NCBI RefSeq assembly: GCF_020171805.1
Contig: NZ_JAIVAF010000001.1
Location: forward strand, 1,352,234 to 1,416,233
Length of the DNA: 64,000 nucleotides
Direction: 5' to 3'
Origin: Guptibacillus algicola
GTDB lineage: Bacteria > Bacillota > Bacilli > Bacillales > Guptibacillaceae
The notes under the pieces are model-generated. The model did not search any database and was not told the origin of the DNA. It saw only the letters and a list, made by a program, of their open reading frames with translations. Of this stretch, positions 34,899 through 44,877 are shown piece by piece (the first letter of the stretch is position 1; each line of letters starts with the position of its first letter). Position numbers and translations under genes: made by a program.

Positions 34899-35522
34899 TT
34901 ATTGCACTTCCCCTTCTTTACTCACAGAGTCTTTGCGCGCCAAATCAAGATTAATGAGGTGTTTGCCTGGGTCTTCCTCAACATTCTCTCTCTTCAAAAC
35001 TTTTATGATTGTTAAGATAGCAATTTTCATATCGTATCGGAATGACAAATTCTCAACATAATGTACATCCAATGCTAGTCGCTCGCCCCATTCAAGTTGA
35101 TTTCTACCAGTGATTTGAGCTATTCCTGTTATCCCTGGTCGGACCAAGTGTCTCTTTCGTTCTCTCTCTTCATAATAAGGTAAGTATCTAGGCAACAACG
35201 GTCTTGGGCCGATAAAACTCATATCTCCCTTTAGCACATTGATTAATTGTGGAAGTTCATCGATGCTCCACTTTCTAAAAATCCGTCCAAAGGAGGTAAG
35301 CCTTTCTGAAGAAGGCAACAGCATTCCATTACAATCACACTCATTTGTCATCGTGCGAAACTTATAAATAATAAATGGTTTTTCTTTATAACCGATTCGC
35401 TCTTGTCTAAAAAGAATAGGTCTACCTATTTTCATCATGATGAGAATACTCACCACGATAATAAGGATCGAAAGTAATAGAATGAGGATGACGCTAAACA
35501 GTACATCACAAAATCGCTTCAT
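34899..35522 (-). CDS. Second phosphoglycosyltransferase of the exopolysaccharide locus
   Basis: A 207-residue paralogue of the enzyme at 23979-24581. It has an N-terminal membrane segment (VLFSVILILLLSILIIVVSILIM), FRQERIGYKEKPFIIYKFRTM, the catalytic [21 protein letters not shown] and VRPGITGIAQITGRN. A SinR-type heptamer (AAAGAAC on the plus strand, 35549-35555) lies 27 bases ahead of the start. Two initiating enzymes in one locus suggest two different first sugars or two polymers sharing the machinery; alternatively one is redundant. Confidence 0.9.
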   Translation of the reverse strand: MKRFCDVLFSVILILLLSILIIVVSILIMMKIGRPILFRQERIGYKEKPFIIYKFRTMTNECDCNGMLLPSSERLTSFGRIFRKWSIDELPQLINVLKGDMSFIGPRPLLPRYLPYYEERERKRHLVRPGITGIAQITGRNQLEWGERLALDVHYVENLSFRYDMKIAILTIIKVLKRENVEEDPGKHLINLDLARKDSVSKEGEVQ

Positions 35523-35623
35523 GCTCTCTCCCCCATCAAGTTCATTATAAAGAACAGGCGAATATAAAAACTAAAAGCGCATTACCTAATTCCTCCACGT
35601 TATGATATTGATTTAAATCAACA

Positions 35624-37090
35624 CTAGAGTCCATCTTCTACACGCTTTGTTCTTCTTACCTTCCCCCGGTTTATAACGCCCTTGTTTGTTAGATAGGTGA
35701 TAATCGATTGATTTACTTGTTTATCTAACAAAATGTAGCTGACAATGATGACGTATTGAACGAAGGCTGCAAGAATTGGAAGATTACTGAATACTAAACC
35801 ACCTACTACTAAACTTCCTAACAAGATGATAATGAACGGAAATATTTTTTTCGCTACAAGTGCTCGATTTGGAGAGACGATCCAAAATCCAATTAACGCA
35901 ATGACCTCAATCAAGATACATGCCCATGCTGCACCGATTATTCCAAAGGTTTGGCTTAACGTCCAATATAGAACGGCTGCACCTAATACAGTAATGAGCT
36001 GAACAATCATCCTTTGCGTTTGTCGTGCTCGGGTCGTCAATCCATCGGCGAGGGCTATTGTGATCCCCTGAAGAAATAACACGATTGAAATGAGCTTCAA
36101 TAAATTTGCAGCACTTCCCCACTCCCCTCTAAATAATAATTGAATAATAGGCTCAGCAAAATAATAGAGAGGAACCGTCATCGCCATACCAACTAACCCC
36201 ATTGCCTTCATTTGAATCATATTGAGCGATGCATGTTTATCGATAAGGTTACTATTGTAATACCGGAATAGGACTGGATAAAAAGCGCCGGCAACGATAA
36301 AAGGAAGCTGGAGTAGCGCCTGCGGAATACGATAAGCTACTGCAAACAGACCAACCTCAGAAAGGGATACTGTCTTTTCTAACAAAATAGGACCCAACTG
36401 AGGTAGGATAACAAACAACAAACCTGTTATCGTGAACGATAATAGTTGATCAAACAATCCCCTATGGAATGAACAGCGAATTGGAATCTTCGTAAACCTT
36501 AGAACGAGAACGATTCCAAGTAAGCCTGATAACAAATAAGATGTGCCGTACGCTATATAGATTAGAGAGGGATCCCATTTAAAAATCATGCCGATTGTAA
36601 TTGATAAAACTAGTAATAAAGAGGATGTGATTCGAATCATTCCAGAGTATTGCATTTTTTCAATGAGTTGAAAGTAAGTGGATGAGATACTCTGCATGGA
36701 AACACCGATAACAAAAGGAATGATTAGCAAGTAAGACGTTTTGAGTAGCATAGCATCTTCTCTGTGGAGTGAATGAATCAGGATGAATCCTACAATAAAC
36801 GTCGCTACAAGCAAGATCAACCGCAATTTGATGTAAGAGGACATGACAACAGGAACATTTGCTTCATGCTTAGAACCTTCTCTTAAGACAATTTTACTTA
36901 GTCCTGCATCAGTGAAATACGCCATAATCATCGCGAAGGCAAGAGCAACACTGAACAGCCCATAGTTAGATGATTTAAGGTAGGCTGCAAGTACAATAAG
37001 GGCACCCGCATTTAGCGCACTTGCAAGAGCTGTACTATAAAGGAGATGTACAATATTCATAACGATTGAATTTCCGTTCGTTTTTTTCAT
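35624..37090 (-). CDS. Polysaccharide flippase (Wzx/MATE-like superfamily)
   Basis: A 488-residue membrane protein with about fourteen TM helices. It opens NIVHLLYSTALASALNAGALIVLAAYL and has the usual helix-7 region LSEVGLFAVAYRIPQALLQLP. It moves undecaprenyl-linked repeat units across the membrane. A perfect SinR-type operator lies 85 bases upstream, making it the first gene of a SinR-controlled unit running through the phosphoglycosyltransferase, FemAB-like and glycosyltransferase genes. Confidence 0.9.
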   Translation of the reverse strand: MKKTNGNSIVMNIVHLLYSTALASALNAGALIVLAAYLKSSNYGLFSVALAFAMIMAYFTDAGLSKIVLREGSKHEANVPVVMSSYIKLRLILLVATFIVGFILIHSLHREDAMLLKTSYLLIIPFVIGVSMQSISSTYFQLIEKMQYSGMIRITSSLLLVLSITIGMIFKWDPSLIYIAYGTSYLLSGLLGIVLVLRFTKIPIRCSFHRGLFDQLLSFTITGLLFVILPQLGPILLEKTVSLSEVGLFAVAYRIPQALLQLPFIVAGAFYPVLFRYYNSNLIDKHASLNMIQMKAMGLVGMAMTVPLYYFAEPIIQLLFRGEWGSAANLLKLISIVLFLQGITIALADGLTTRARQTQRMIVQLITVLGAAVLYWTLSQTFGIIGAAWACILIEVIALIGFWIVSPNRALVAKKIFPFIIILLGSLVVGGLVFSNLPILAAFVQYVIIVSYILLDKQVNQSIITYLTNKGVINRGKVRRTKRVEDGL

Positions 37091-37174
37091 ATAACGGCCA
37101 CCTTATTTACGAATAGGTTCGCCTGACAAAATCCCTCTACACCTTTAATCGGTCAATCTCTTGTTTATTCTTTT

Positions 37175-37190
37175 GTTCTTTTTAGAGAAC
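37175..37190 (-). promoter_or_regulatory. SinR operator, proximal, flippase operon
   Basis: GTTCTTTTTAGAGAAC, identical to the 16-mer at 27186-27201. It is followed on the plus strand by the palindrome TATACTATATAGTATA, which on the minus strand supplies possible -10 elements. Confidence 0.85.
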
Positions 37191-37310
37191 TATACTATAT
37201 AGTATAATAGGGTTTTGGGGGATTGGGAAATTGGGAATTTGTCTAAAAAAGCTTCCTCGCGTGGAGTTTTCTTCCATAACCTTTCCCAAACTCACCAAAG
37301 CTCCGTTTTC

Positions 37311-37345
37311 CATAAAGAATAATTTTTGTTCACTATATAAAACGA
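37311..37345 (-). promoter_or_regulatory. Decayed distal SinR-type repeat
   Basis: CATAAAGAAT, then TTTTTGTTCACTATATAAAACG, resembling the perfect repeat at 27321-27358 but shorter and with two changed heptamer bases. It starts 138 bases from the proximal operator, against 137 at the other locus. Confidence 0.4.
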
Positions 37346-37529
37346 TATCATTACTCGAATACTACTTTACTAGTGAGTAATAATCTTTGGTTAGTGCAGT
37401 AAACTGAGAGACAAGAACATATTCAACCTTTTCAACTTCATTTAAATTAGGAATTCTTAATCTCACATACCTGCTTTAGATAGGCAAATCTCAAACCCCT
37501 CTTTCCGACCTATCGCTTTCAAACTCCAT

Positions 37530-38513
37530 TTAATAGTTGATTGGATTCATATCTTCATCAAGACAAATGCTTCTATCAAATCGGATAAATGTCAGATTGT
37601 CTCGGTAATCCTCGTTATACTCTAGTTTTTCACCTAGTAGAAGTCTGAAGAGATTCTCACATGAATCTGCGCCACTTTGGATGCTCATTGGCGCACCCCC
37701 ACCAAATCGTGGATTTATCTCGATGAATTCGATTCCCTTTTCTGTCTTCATAACTTGTACAGTTATGTGCCCAATGGGTTTAAGGATCTTCATTACCTTT
37801 GTTACTTCATCTATAATTTCACGATCCTTAATAATTTTCCCTTTCGATATCTCCCCACTTCTTGTAGCAATGCGTAATCGTGGGACCACGGTAATAATGT
37901 TACTATCAAAACCTAGAAAGACATCAATCGTGTATTCATCGCCCTCCATATAATCCTGAATGATAGGATCCTCAACAACGTTTAGAGAATTTTCTAATTC
38001 ACTCATGTTTGTGACTTTGAACGTATCTATGCTAGAACTACCGGATTTGGGTTTGATGAAAAGAGGAAATGCGAAATTACCACTATTAATGTCTTGAACA
38101 GAGTACATTCTAGGAATTTGAAAATCATTACTCTCTAGAAAAAGCTGTGTGTTGATCTTATCTCTACAAATCCTAATCACTTCTTTATCCGAAATAAGAA
38201 CCTTTGCTCCAGTACATTCCTCAATTCTTTCCCTGTTTTCCGCAAGCAAGATTAGATCACTATCGATTGTAGGCACGATTAAAGCAACATTTTCTATTAA
38301 ACATGTACCTATAATAGCTTCGATATAATTCGGTTCACTAATGCGTGGAAGTTTACACGCTTTATCTGCGAGATAAAGCGCAGCCGCAGTATCAGAACAG
38401 TCTGCTGCGACAATCGCACTTTTAATATTTAGTGTCTTAGCAGCTTTTTGAAAACAATTTACGAGTTCGACCCGTCTCCCAGCACTCAGAATTAGAACAT
38501 TGATTTCGCCCAT
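37530..38513 (-). CDS. ATP-grasp ligase (carbamoyl-phosphate-synthase-like)
   Basis: A 327-residue protein. The N-terminal Rossmann-like domain begins VLILSAGRRVELVNCFQKA, and an ATP-grasp domain follows (about 110-290) with FIKPKSGSSSIDTFKV, QDYMEGDEYTIDVF and the Mg-binding FIEINPRFGGGAP. Members of this group join a carboxylate to an amine using ATP and occur often in surface-polysaccharide loci, usually with a HAD or sugar partner that is missing here. It may make or attach an amino-acid decoration. It has its own intergenic region on both sides. Confidence 0.8.
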   Translation of the reverse strand: MGEINVLILSAGRRVELVNCFQKAAKTLNIKSAIVAADCSDTAAALYLADKACKLPRISEPNYIEAIIGTCLIENVALIVPTIDSDLILLAENRERIEECTGAKVLISDKEVIRICRDKINTQLFLESNDFQIPRMYSVQDINSGNFAFPLFIKPKSGSSSIDTFKVTNMSELENSLNVVEDPIIQDYMEGDEYTIDVFLGFDSNIITVVPRLRIATRSGEISKGKIIKDREIIDEVTKVMKILKPIGHITVQVMKTEKGIEFIEINPRFGGGAPMSIQSGADSCENLFRLLLGEKLEYNEDYRDNLTFIRFDRSICLDEDMNPINY

Positions 38514-39059
38514 TTTTATCTCCTTCTTCTGCTTGTATTATATAAAGGCAGATATTCTGGTTAAGATGTAATCAATACAAAATCTAATATTCTAACTATT
38601 ATAACGCTTTTTGTTGAAAATGTTTAGGGATTGGTACTAGCATAGGTTACTCTGTGCAGTATAATTATTATAAAAATAAATAACAAAGTAACGAACACAA
38701 AAACGCAGTCCACTTTCCAATGGTATTAATACAAGGTGACCACTTATAATCTTTGAAAACGAAAGAGTAAAAGTACATACCCAAAAACTTAAAAATAACT
38801 GCTACTTGTTTTTTACTTGAGATTTAAACAAACCAATTCACACAAAGAACATTATAGCTCATTCTTCACTTCACGATGTGAATATTCTATAAATCCGTCC
38901 AAGATCCTTATTAATAACAAATGAATCTCTTCACTCTAACTCTAATTTTCTTATGAAATAAGTCAATCACTACCCTTATAAACCAACTAATATAATTCGA
39001 AAAGTTTTTTTATACTAAAGGAGTTTCTAAGAGAAAGAATTATTCACCCACAAAAAAGC
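38514..39059. other. Long intergenic region between the two polysaccharide loci
   Basis: About 545 AT-rich bases with no open frame of note and no recognisable insertion sequence or RNA gene. It should hold the promoter of the ATP-grasp gene near 38520-38660. It marks the boundary between the SinR-linked locus and the capsule-type locus. Confidence 0.5.
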
Positions 39060-39094
39060 ACACTGATAAATCTTCTGAAGATCCATCAGTGTGT
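39060..39094 (-). terminator. Terminator of the capsule-type operon
   Basis: Stem CACACTGAT/ATCAGTGTG with an additional inner pairing (ATCTTC/GAAGAT), running on the minus strand into GCTTTTTTG. It lies about 95 bases beyond the galU stop. Confidence 0.8.
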
Positions 39095-39186
39095 GATACA
39101 AGGAACTAAATCGATCTTCATATTTTTTGCAGACGATTTAGCTATAAACTTTTCTTTTTAAAATCTTTTAAAACCTATAACCTAAA

Positions 39187-40074
39187 TCAGCTGTAAACAA
39201 GTTCTTTATTCACAACTTCCTTAAGATATTTCATCACTTCAGTCTGAAGGTCTTCTCTCCTTAAAGCAAAATCAACTGTTGCTTTTATAAATCCGAATTT
39301 ATCGCCAACATCATAGCGATACCCATCAAACTCATGAGCGATAACTGCTTGAGATTCATTCAATACCTTAATTGCATCTGTCAATTGGACTTCACCACCA
39401 GCGCCTGTAGGTAATGTCTCTAGAATTTTAAATATCTCTGGCGTTAATACGTAGCGACCAAGAATCGCATGTCTAGACGGCGCTTCTTCAATAGATGGCT
39501 TTTCAATAAACGTTTCAACAGGGATGACCCTTTCTTCCAACATTCCCTCTTTAGGGGCAATAATACCATACTTAGAAACATTATCCTTAGATACTTGTTG
39601 AACTCCTACAACCGAACTATTATACCGATTATAGACATCCATCAATTGACCAATACAAGGTTTTTCAGAGCGAACGATATCGTCTCCTAAAAGTACTGCA
39701 AATGGCTCATCACCAATAAAGCTCTTCGCACAACCAATTGCGTGACCAAGCCCTTTTGGTTCTTTTTGACGTATGTAATGAATATTTGCCAGGTTCGAGA
39801 TTTTATGCACTTCTTCATACATCTTATGCTTTTGCTTCTTAGTAAGCGTTTCTTCTAATTCATATGATTTATCAAAATGATCTTCAATGGCACGTTTTCC
39901 ACGCCCACTGACAATTATTATGTCTTCAATACCTGCACGCACTGCCTCTTCCACAATATATTGAATGGTAGGCTTGTCTACTATTGGAAGCATTTCTTTT
40001 GGTTGAGCTTTAGTTGCTGGTAAGAATCTAGTTCCGAGACCTGCAGCTGGAATAATTGCTTTTCTTACTTTCAT
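39187..40074 (-). CDS. galU: UTP-glucose-1-phosphate uridylyltransferase
   Basis: A 295-residue nucleotidyltransferase making UDP-glucose from UTP and glucose 1-phosphate. It has the [15 protein letters not shown] start (here [20 protein letters not shown]), the active-site Lys in [19 protein letters not shown], and FIEKP. Full family length. It lies at the 3' end of the capsule-type operon, 100 bases after rfbD, probably with its own ribosome site (GGAGG at about 40083). UDP-glucose also feeds galE in the neighbouring locus. Confidence 0.96.
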   Translation of the reverse strand: MKVRKAIIPAAGLGTRFLPATKAQPKEMLPIVDKPTIQYIVEEAVRAGIEDIIIVSGRGKRAIEDHFDKSYELEETLTKKQKHKMYEEVHKISNLANIHYIRQKEPKGLGHAIGCAKSFIGDEPFAVLLGDDIVRSEKPCIGQLMDVYNRYNSSVVGVQQVSKDNVSKYGIIAPKEGMLEERVIPVETFIEKPSIEEAPSRHAILGRYVLTPEIFKILETLPTGAGGEVQLTDAIKVLNESQAVIAHEFDGYRYDVGDKFGFIKATVDFALRREDLQTEVMKYLKEVVNKELVYS

Positions 40075-40175
40075 AAATATCCTCCCTTTCGATAAATGGA
40101 GTTTAAATTTTCAAAAATCATTAATAATAAAGAGCATGTCTTTATACAAAGTATTTAGACATACTCATTTTACTT

Positions 40176-41039
40176 TTATTTATTTCCTTCGATAGCTAAT
40201 TCTTTAATAAAGGTTCTAAGAGCTTCACGCCAATTTCTCATTTCAGGAAATTCATTAAGTCTTAAACTCATATGATCAAATACTGAATTAGTCGGTCTTT
40301 TTGCTGGTCTCGGAAACTCTTCAGTTCCAACGGGAGTTACTTTCATATCAAAGCCAGCCTCCTCAAAAATCGCTTTTGCAAACTCATACCATGTGCAGTT
40401 TCCGGAATTAGAACAATGATAGGTTCCATATTTTTCAGTTCTAATTAATCTAGATATACAATGAGCTAAATCAACTGTATAGGTAGGGCAACCTCGCTGA
40501 TCGTTTACTACATTAAGTTCCTTTTTGTCTTGGGCCAAGTTCAACATAGTTTTCACAAAGTTTTTCCCATACAAACCGAATACCCAAGAAGTTCTAACAA
40601 TAAAAAACTTTGAAGTTAAAGCTCTAACAAAATCTTCTCCAGCTAATTTTGATTTACCATACACTCCCAATGGAGAGGTTGGTGAGAACTCATTATATTC
40701 CCCATTACTTTCCCCATTAAATACATAATCCGTACTTATATATACTAATTTTGCGCTATACTTCTCTGAAATAGAAGCTATATTACGCGTCCCAATAGCA
40801 TTGACCTTATATGCTTCATCTGCATCCGTTTCTGCTTTATCAACATTAGTGTAAGCCGCACAATGAATAACTATAGAAGGTTTAATTTCTTCAAAAACTT
40901 TGGAAACATTATCGAGCTTAGTAATATCTAGTTGCTCTCTACTATAACCATATACTTCATATCCATTTTTAGAAAATAGGATTTCAACATCTTTACCTAG
41001 TTGACCGTTACTTCCAGTTACTAAAATAACTTCAGACAT
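40176..41039 (-). CDS. rfbD: dTDP-4-dehydrorhamnose reductase
   Basis: A 287-residue SDR enzyme for the last step of dTDP-L-rhamnose synthesis. NADPH site GSNGQLGKDV (8-17), HCAAYTNVDKAE, catalytic YISTDYVFNG and YGKSKLAGE, and the C-terminal RPTNSVFD signature are present. It overlaps rfbB by eight bases and follows rfbA-rfbC-rfbB, completing the pathway. The polymer of this locus therefore contains rhamnose, in agreement with the rhamnosyltransferase-like GT2 genes upstream. Confidence 0.96.
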   Translation of the reverse strand: MSEVILVTGSNGQLGKDVEILFSKNGYEVYGYSREQLDITKLDNVSKVFEEIKPSIVIHCAAYTNVDKAETDADEAYKVNAIGTRNIASISEKYSAKLVYISTDYVFNGESNGEYNEFSPTSPLGVYGKSKLAGEDFVRALTSKFFIVRTSWVFGLYGKNFVKTMLNLAQDKKELNVVNDQRGCPTYTVDLAHCISRLIRTEKYGTYHCSNSGNCTWYEFAKAIFEEAGFDMKVTPVGTEEFPRPAKRPTNSVFDHMSLRLNEFPEMRNWREALRTFIKELAIEGNK

Positions 41040-42051
41040 TCACTTTTTCTCCGTATTGGTTAGAATAGTAATTTTTATATTCTCCGGACTTGATATTCTT
41101 CCACCATTCTTGGTTGTCAATGTACCATTGAATAGTCTCTTCAATGCCAGTATCAAAAGTATATTCTGGTTGCCACCCCAACTCATTTGTTAATTTCGTA
41201 GGGTCAATTGCATAACGACGATCGTGTCCAAGTCGATCATCTACATATTTAATTAACTCAGGTGCAACACCTAGTTTTTCTACTATTAGATGAACAATTT
41301 CATTATTAGTTCTTTCATTGTGCCCACCAACGTTATAAACCTCTCCTGAATTTCCTTTATGAATAACTAAATCAATTGCTGCACAATGATCTTTAACATG
41401 TAACCAATCTCGAACATTTTTACCGTCTCCATAGATTGGAAGTTCTCTACCTTCTAAAGCATTCGATATCATTAAAGGTATTAGTTTTTCTGGAAAGTGG
41501 TAGGGACCGTAATTGTTTGAACAACGAGTAATGTTAACATTCAGGCCAAACGTCTCATGATATGATTGCACTAGCATATCTGCTCCAGCTTTACTTGCTG
41601 AATAAGGGCTATTTGGATTAAGTGGTGTATCCTCAGTAAAGTAGCCAATTTCACCTAACGATCCGTATACTTCATCTGTTGATACCTGAACATATTTTTG
41701 AATATTATTATCTTTTGCTACATCCAACAATGCTTGGGTGCCAAGAACATTCGTTTGGCTAAATATAGCAGGGTCTGTGATGCTACGGTCTACATGAGAC
41801 TCAGCTGCAAAATTGACAATTATATCAATTGAATTGGATTTCACAACGTGATCAACAAGTTCTTTATTGCCAATATCCCCTTTAATAAACGAATAATTAA
41901 GCTTATTTTCAAGGTCAGTTAAATTCTCTAAATTTCCAGCGTATGTAAGTAGATCATAATTAACAACATTATTAGTAGGGTATTTTTCAACCATGTAACG
42001 TACAAAGTTGCTACCAATAAACCCTGCTCCACCTGTGATTAATAAATTCAT
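41032..42051 (-). CDS. rfbB: dTDP-glucose 4,6-dehydratase
   Basis: A 339-residue extended SDR. NAD site GGAGFIG (7-13), the catalytic Thr125-Asp126-Glu127 in STDEVYG, and Tyr150-x3-Lys154 in YSASK are all present, as is the substrate-binding RCSNNYGPYHFPEKLIP. It converts dTDP-glucose to dTDP-4-keto-6-deoxyglucose. It starts two bases after rfbC and overlaps rfbD, so the four rhamnose genes are tightly coupled. Confidence 0.97.
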   Translation of the reverse strand: MNLLITGGAGFIGSNFVRYMVEKYPTNNVVNYDLLTYAGNLENLTDLENKLNYSFIKGDIGNKELVDHVVKSNSIDIIVNFAAESHVDRSITDPAIFSQTNVLGTQALLDVAKDNNIQKYVQVSTDEVYGSLGEIGYFTEDTPLNPNSPYSASKAGADMLVQSYHETFGLNVNITRCSNNYGPYHFPEKLIPLMISNALEGRELPIYGDGKNVRDWLHVKDHCAAIDLVIHKGNSGEVYNVGGHNERTNNEIVHLIVEKLGVAPELIKYVDDRLGHDRRYAIDPTKLTNELGWQPEYTFDTGIEETIQWYIDNQEWWKNIKSGEYKNYYSNQYGEKVNV

Positions 42052-42053
42052 AA

Positions 42054-42614
42054 CTAAACTCTCCCTAACTTAAAGTCTATTTCTGCATTACTTAAAGTTG
42101 AATGTTTTTCATCTTTACTAGATAGAATAGGTTGACTGACAGGCCAATCAATTCCAATCTCAGGATCATTCCAGATAATACCTCTATCATGATTTGGTGA
42201 GTAGTACTCATCTACTTTATAAAGGACATTAGTATTTGGAGTTATTGTACAAAACCCGTGTGCAAATCCTTTAGGTACAAGTAATTGACGTTTATTAGAC
42301 TCGCTCAAAATCACACCTACCCACTGACCAAAAGTAGATGATCCTTTACGAATGTCAACGGCAACATCATAAATTGCTCCAGTTGCCACACGAATCAATT
42401 TTGATTGCGCCTTTTCTTCTAGTTGATAATGTAATCCTCTAAGAACACCTGGTTCGACCGATAAAGAGTGATTATCTTGAATAAAATCAATATTGATTCC
42501 TGCTTCTTTAAAGGCTTTCTCATTATAACTTTCCATAAAGAATCCTCTATTATCACCAAAACTAGAAGGTTCTACTATCACTACTCCATCTAAAGCCGTT
42601 TCTATTAATTTCAA
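42054..42614 (-). CDS. rfbC: dTDP-4-dehydrorhamnose 3,5-epimerase
   Basis: A 186-residue cupin enzyme. The family motifs are [16 protein letters not shown], the catalytic His in [31 protein letters not shown] and the catalytic Tyr in YKVDEYYSP. It epimerises C3 and C5 of the keto sugar. Its start overlaps the rfbA stop (ATGA). Length matches the family. Confidence 0.97.
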   Translation of the reverse strand: MKLIETALDGVVIVEPSSFGDNRGFFMESYNEKAFKEAGINIDFIQDNHSLSVEPGVLRGLHYQLEEKAQSKLIRVATGAIYDVAVDIRKGSSTFGQWVGVILSESNKRQLLVPKGFAHGFCTITPNTNVLYKVDEYYSPNHDRGIIWNDPEIGIDWPVSQPILSSKDEKHSTLSNAEIDFKLGRV

Positions 42615-43516
42615 TCTAATGCACCTACCAAATCTATGTCTTTTTGGTCGACCTTATTAGCTACTTCAATAAGATACTTTCCGTATTCATTCTTTTTTAG
42701 AGGTTCAGCTAGCTTAAGTAATTGAATCTTATCTATATAATTTTTACGGTATGAAATTTCTTCTAGGCAAGCGACTTTTAAACTTTGCCTTTTTTCAATA
42801 GTTTCAATAAAAGTCGACGCTTCTAATAATGATTCATGTGTACCTGTATCTAGCCAAGCGAATCCTCGACCAAGTAATTCAACGTGTAGATCACCTAATT
42901 CAAGATAAGCTTCATTGATAGAAGTGATTTCTAATTCACCACGTTCAGATGGTTCTATTGTTTTGGCAATATCAACAACGCGATTATCGTAGAAGTATAA
43001 ACCCGTAACAGCATAATTAGATTTTGGTTCCAAAGGCTTTTCTTCAATAGAAGTAGCTTTCCCATTTTCATCAAAACCAACTACTCCAAATCTTTCTGGA
43101 TCTTTGACATTATAGCCAAACACCGTTGCTCCTCTTTTACGATTAGCAGCATTCTCTAATAAACTCGTAAATCCATGACCATAAAAGATATTATCTCCTA
43201 AAATTAGTGCGACATCGTCATCACCAATAAAATCTTCACCTATAATAAACGCTTGAGCAAGACCGTCTGGGGATTCTTGAACAGCATAGCTAATATCTAT
43301 ACCAAACTCCTCACCAGTGCCAAGTAGCTGTTCAAACCTAGGTGTATCCTCTGGAGTCGAGATAATTAATACCTCTTTAATTCCAGATAACATTAAAACT
43401 GACAATGGATAATAAATCATTGGTTTATCATAGATTGGTAATAGTTGTTTTGAAACGGATCTAGTCAATGGGTACAGCCTTGTTCCGCTTCCACCCGCTA
43501 AGATAATTCCTTTCAT
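42611..43516 (-). CDS. rfbA: Glucose-1-phosphate thymidylyltransferase
   Basis: A 301-residue nucleotidyltransferase starting dTDP-rhamnose synthesis. It begins [18 protein letters not shown], has [19 protein letters not shown] with the active-site Lys, then [16 protein letters not shown] and [15 protein letters not shown]. Its start overlaps the flippase stop (ATGA). Base composition rises here compared with the very AT-rich flippase, polymerase and transferase genes, which is usual where conserved precursor genes meet the variable core. Confidence 0.97.
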   Translation of the reverse strand: MKGIILAGGSGTRLYPLTRSVSKQLLPIYDKPMIYYPLSVLMLSGIKEVLIISTPEDTPRFEQLLGTGEEFGIDISYAVQESPDGLAQAFIIGEDFIGDDDVALILGDNIFYGHGFTSLLENAANRKRGATVFGYNVKDPERFGVVGFDENGKATSIEEKPLEPKSNYAVTGLYFYDNRVVDIAKTIEPSERGELEITSINEAYLELGDLHVELLGRGFAWLDTGTHESLLEASTFIETIEKRQSLKVACLEEISYRKNYIDKIQLLKLAEPLKKNEYGKYLIEVANKVDQKDIDLVGALD

Positions 43517-44877
43517 AAAAAACTCCTCCTTTTTAATTTAAATAAAGTCAAAAAATATATTGGTAATGAAATGACAAAAAATATCAATGAGCCCCAAACA
43601 TAGCTGTCAATTAATAAAGTTATTGATATATATACTAAGCTATATATTAAGAATACAGATATAATTATTTTATTATTTTTAAATGATTTATTTATTGCTA
43701 GTTCATTTAATAGATACCAAATAAACCTTGAACAAAGTATTACTATTGATATTGAAATCATTGAGGCAGAAATTCTCAACCCAATAATTGATAAGAAGCA
43801 AATAATACACAGCACTATTATTTCAATTTTAATAAATTGTTTTTGCATATAATAAATTTTAAATGTGTTATTCTGAATAACCCTAATAATTAGAGAAAAT
43901 AAAGATCCAACAAAATAAATGATTAAAATTGACTTACTTGAAGAATACTCTGGAAAAACTCTCTCTATTATGTAATATAGAAGAAAAGTAAATTGAAGAA
44001 TAACTATCCATATTACAAAGATCGCTTTTTTTATTATTAAATTCACCTTTCTGAGTTCTCCCTTATAATGTGTGGATAGATAAGGGAAAAAAACTTGTGA
44101 TAAAGACTCAGAAACTTGGTTGACCAACATTATAATAGCAAGCGCAAATGAGTATATTGCAAACTCTTTAATACTGAAATAGACATTTATTATCACACTA
44201 TCTATAAAGAATAAGATTATTATTAGTGAATTACTAAATAGTAATTTATAGCCTACCTTAATATTTGAGATATTCGTACTTTTAAACTCTGAAAAAGATA
44301 GATGGATTTTCGTAATTACTATCATAATTAACAAAACGATAAATGCAGATAAAGTATGAATGGTTATTGCACTCATATAACTAATCTCATCATAGTATAT
44401 GAAAATAACAATAATACAAATGAATATTATTTTCTCTAAGATTTTCACTATGTTTAGTAGTCTAAAATCTTTTAAAACTACAAAATAATTCTCTATTAAG
44501 CTCCTAATATTTATAATTACAGAAAAAATGATAATTAATATTATTAAATAAAGATAATTGTCGCTAATGTTAAATAGAAATGAAGCTCCTATAATTAATA
44601 TTCCCACTATAATTTGTTGAATAACCAGAAAGGGGAGAGTGCGCGACGCGTTTATTAAAGCTGAATCTGTTTTTGCTACATTATTTAATAAGTATCCATC
44701 AACGATACCAAAATGTAGAACCCCAGCATACCCGGCATACAATATAAATGTACGCCACATCCCGAATTCCTCTATACTTAACACCTTAGGACCTGCAAAA
44801 GTAATCAATGCTCCACTAAGCAAAACAACAAAAGTGCCAATAATATTCCAAACACTATTTTTAAATATTTTGATCAC
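43513..44877 (-). CDS. wzx: Polysaccharide flippase (Wzx) of the capsule-type locus
   Basis: A 454-residue protein with about twelve to fourteen TM helices, rich in Ile and Asn as encoded by very AT-rich DNA. It starts [29 protein letters not shown], the usual entry of the family, and keeps [19 protein letters not shown] in the middle. It translocates the rhamnose-containing repeat unit. It overlaps the polymerase gene by 17 bases and rfbA by four, as part of a single transcript. Confidence 0.85.
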   Translation of the reverse strand: MIKIFKNSVWNIIGTFVVLLSGALITFAGPKVLSIEEFGMWRTFILYAGYAGVLHFGIVDGYLLNNVAKTDSALINASRTLPFLVIQQIIVGILIIGASFLFNISDNYLYLIILIIIFSVIINIRSLIENYFVVLKDFRLLNIVKILEKIIFICIIVIFIYYDEISYMSAITIHTLSAFIVLLIMIVITKIHLSFSEFKSTNISNIKVGYKLLFSNSLIIILFFIDSVIINVYFSIKEFAIYSFALAIIMLVNQVSESLSQVFFPYLSTHYKGELRKVNLIIKKAIFVIWIVILQFTFLLYYIIERVFPEYSSSKSILIIYFVGSLFSLIIRVIQNNTFKIYYMQKQFIKIEIIVLCIICFLSIIGLRISASMISISIVILCSRFIWYLLNELAINKSFKNNKIIISVFLIYSLVYISITLLIDSYVWGSLIFFVISLPIYFLTLFKLKRRSFL

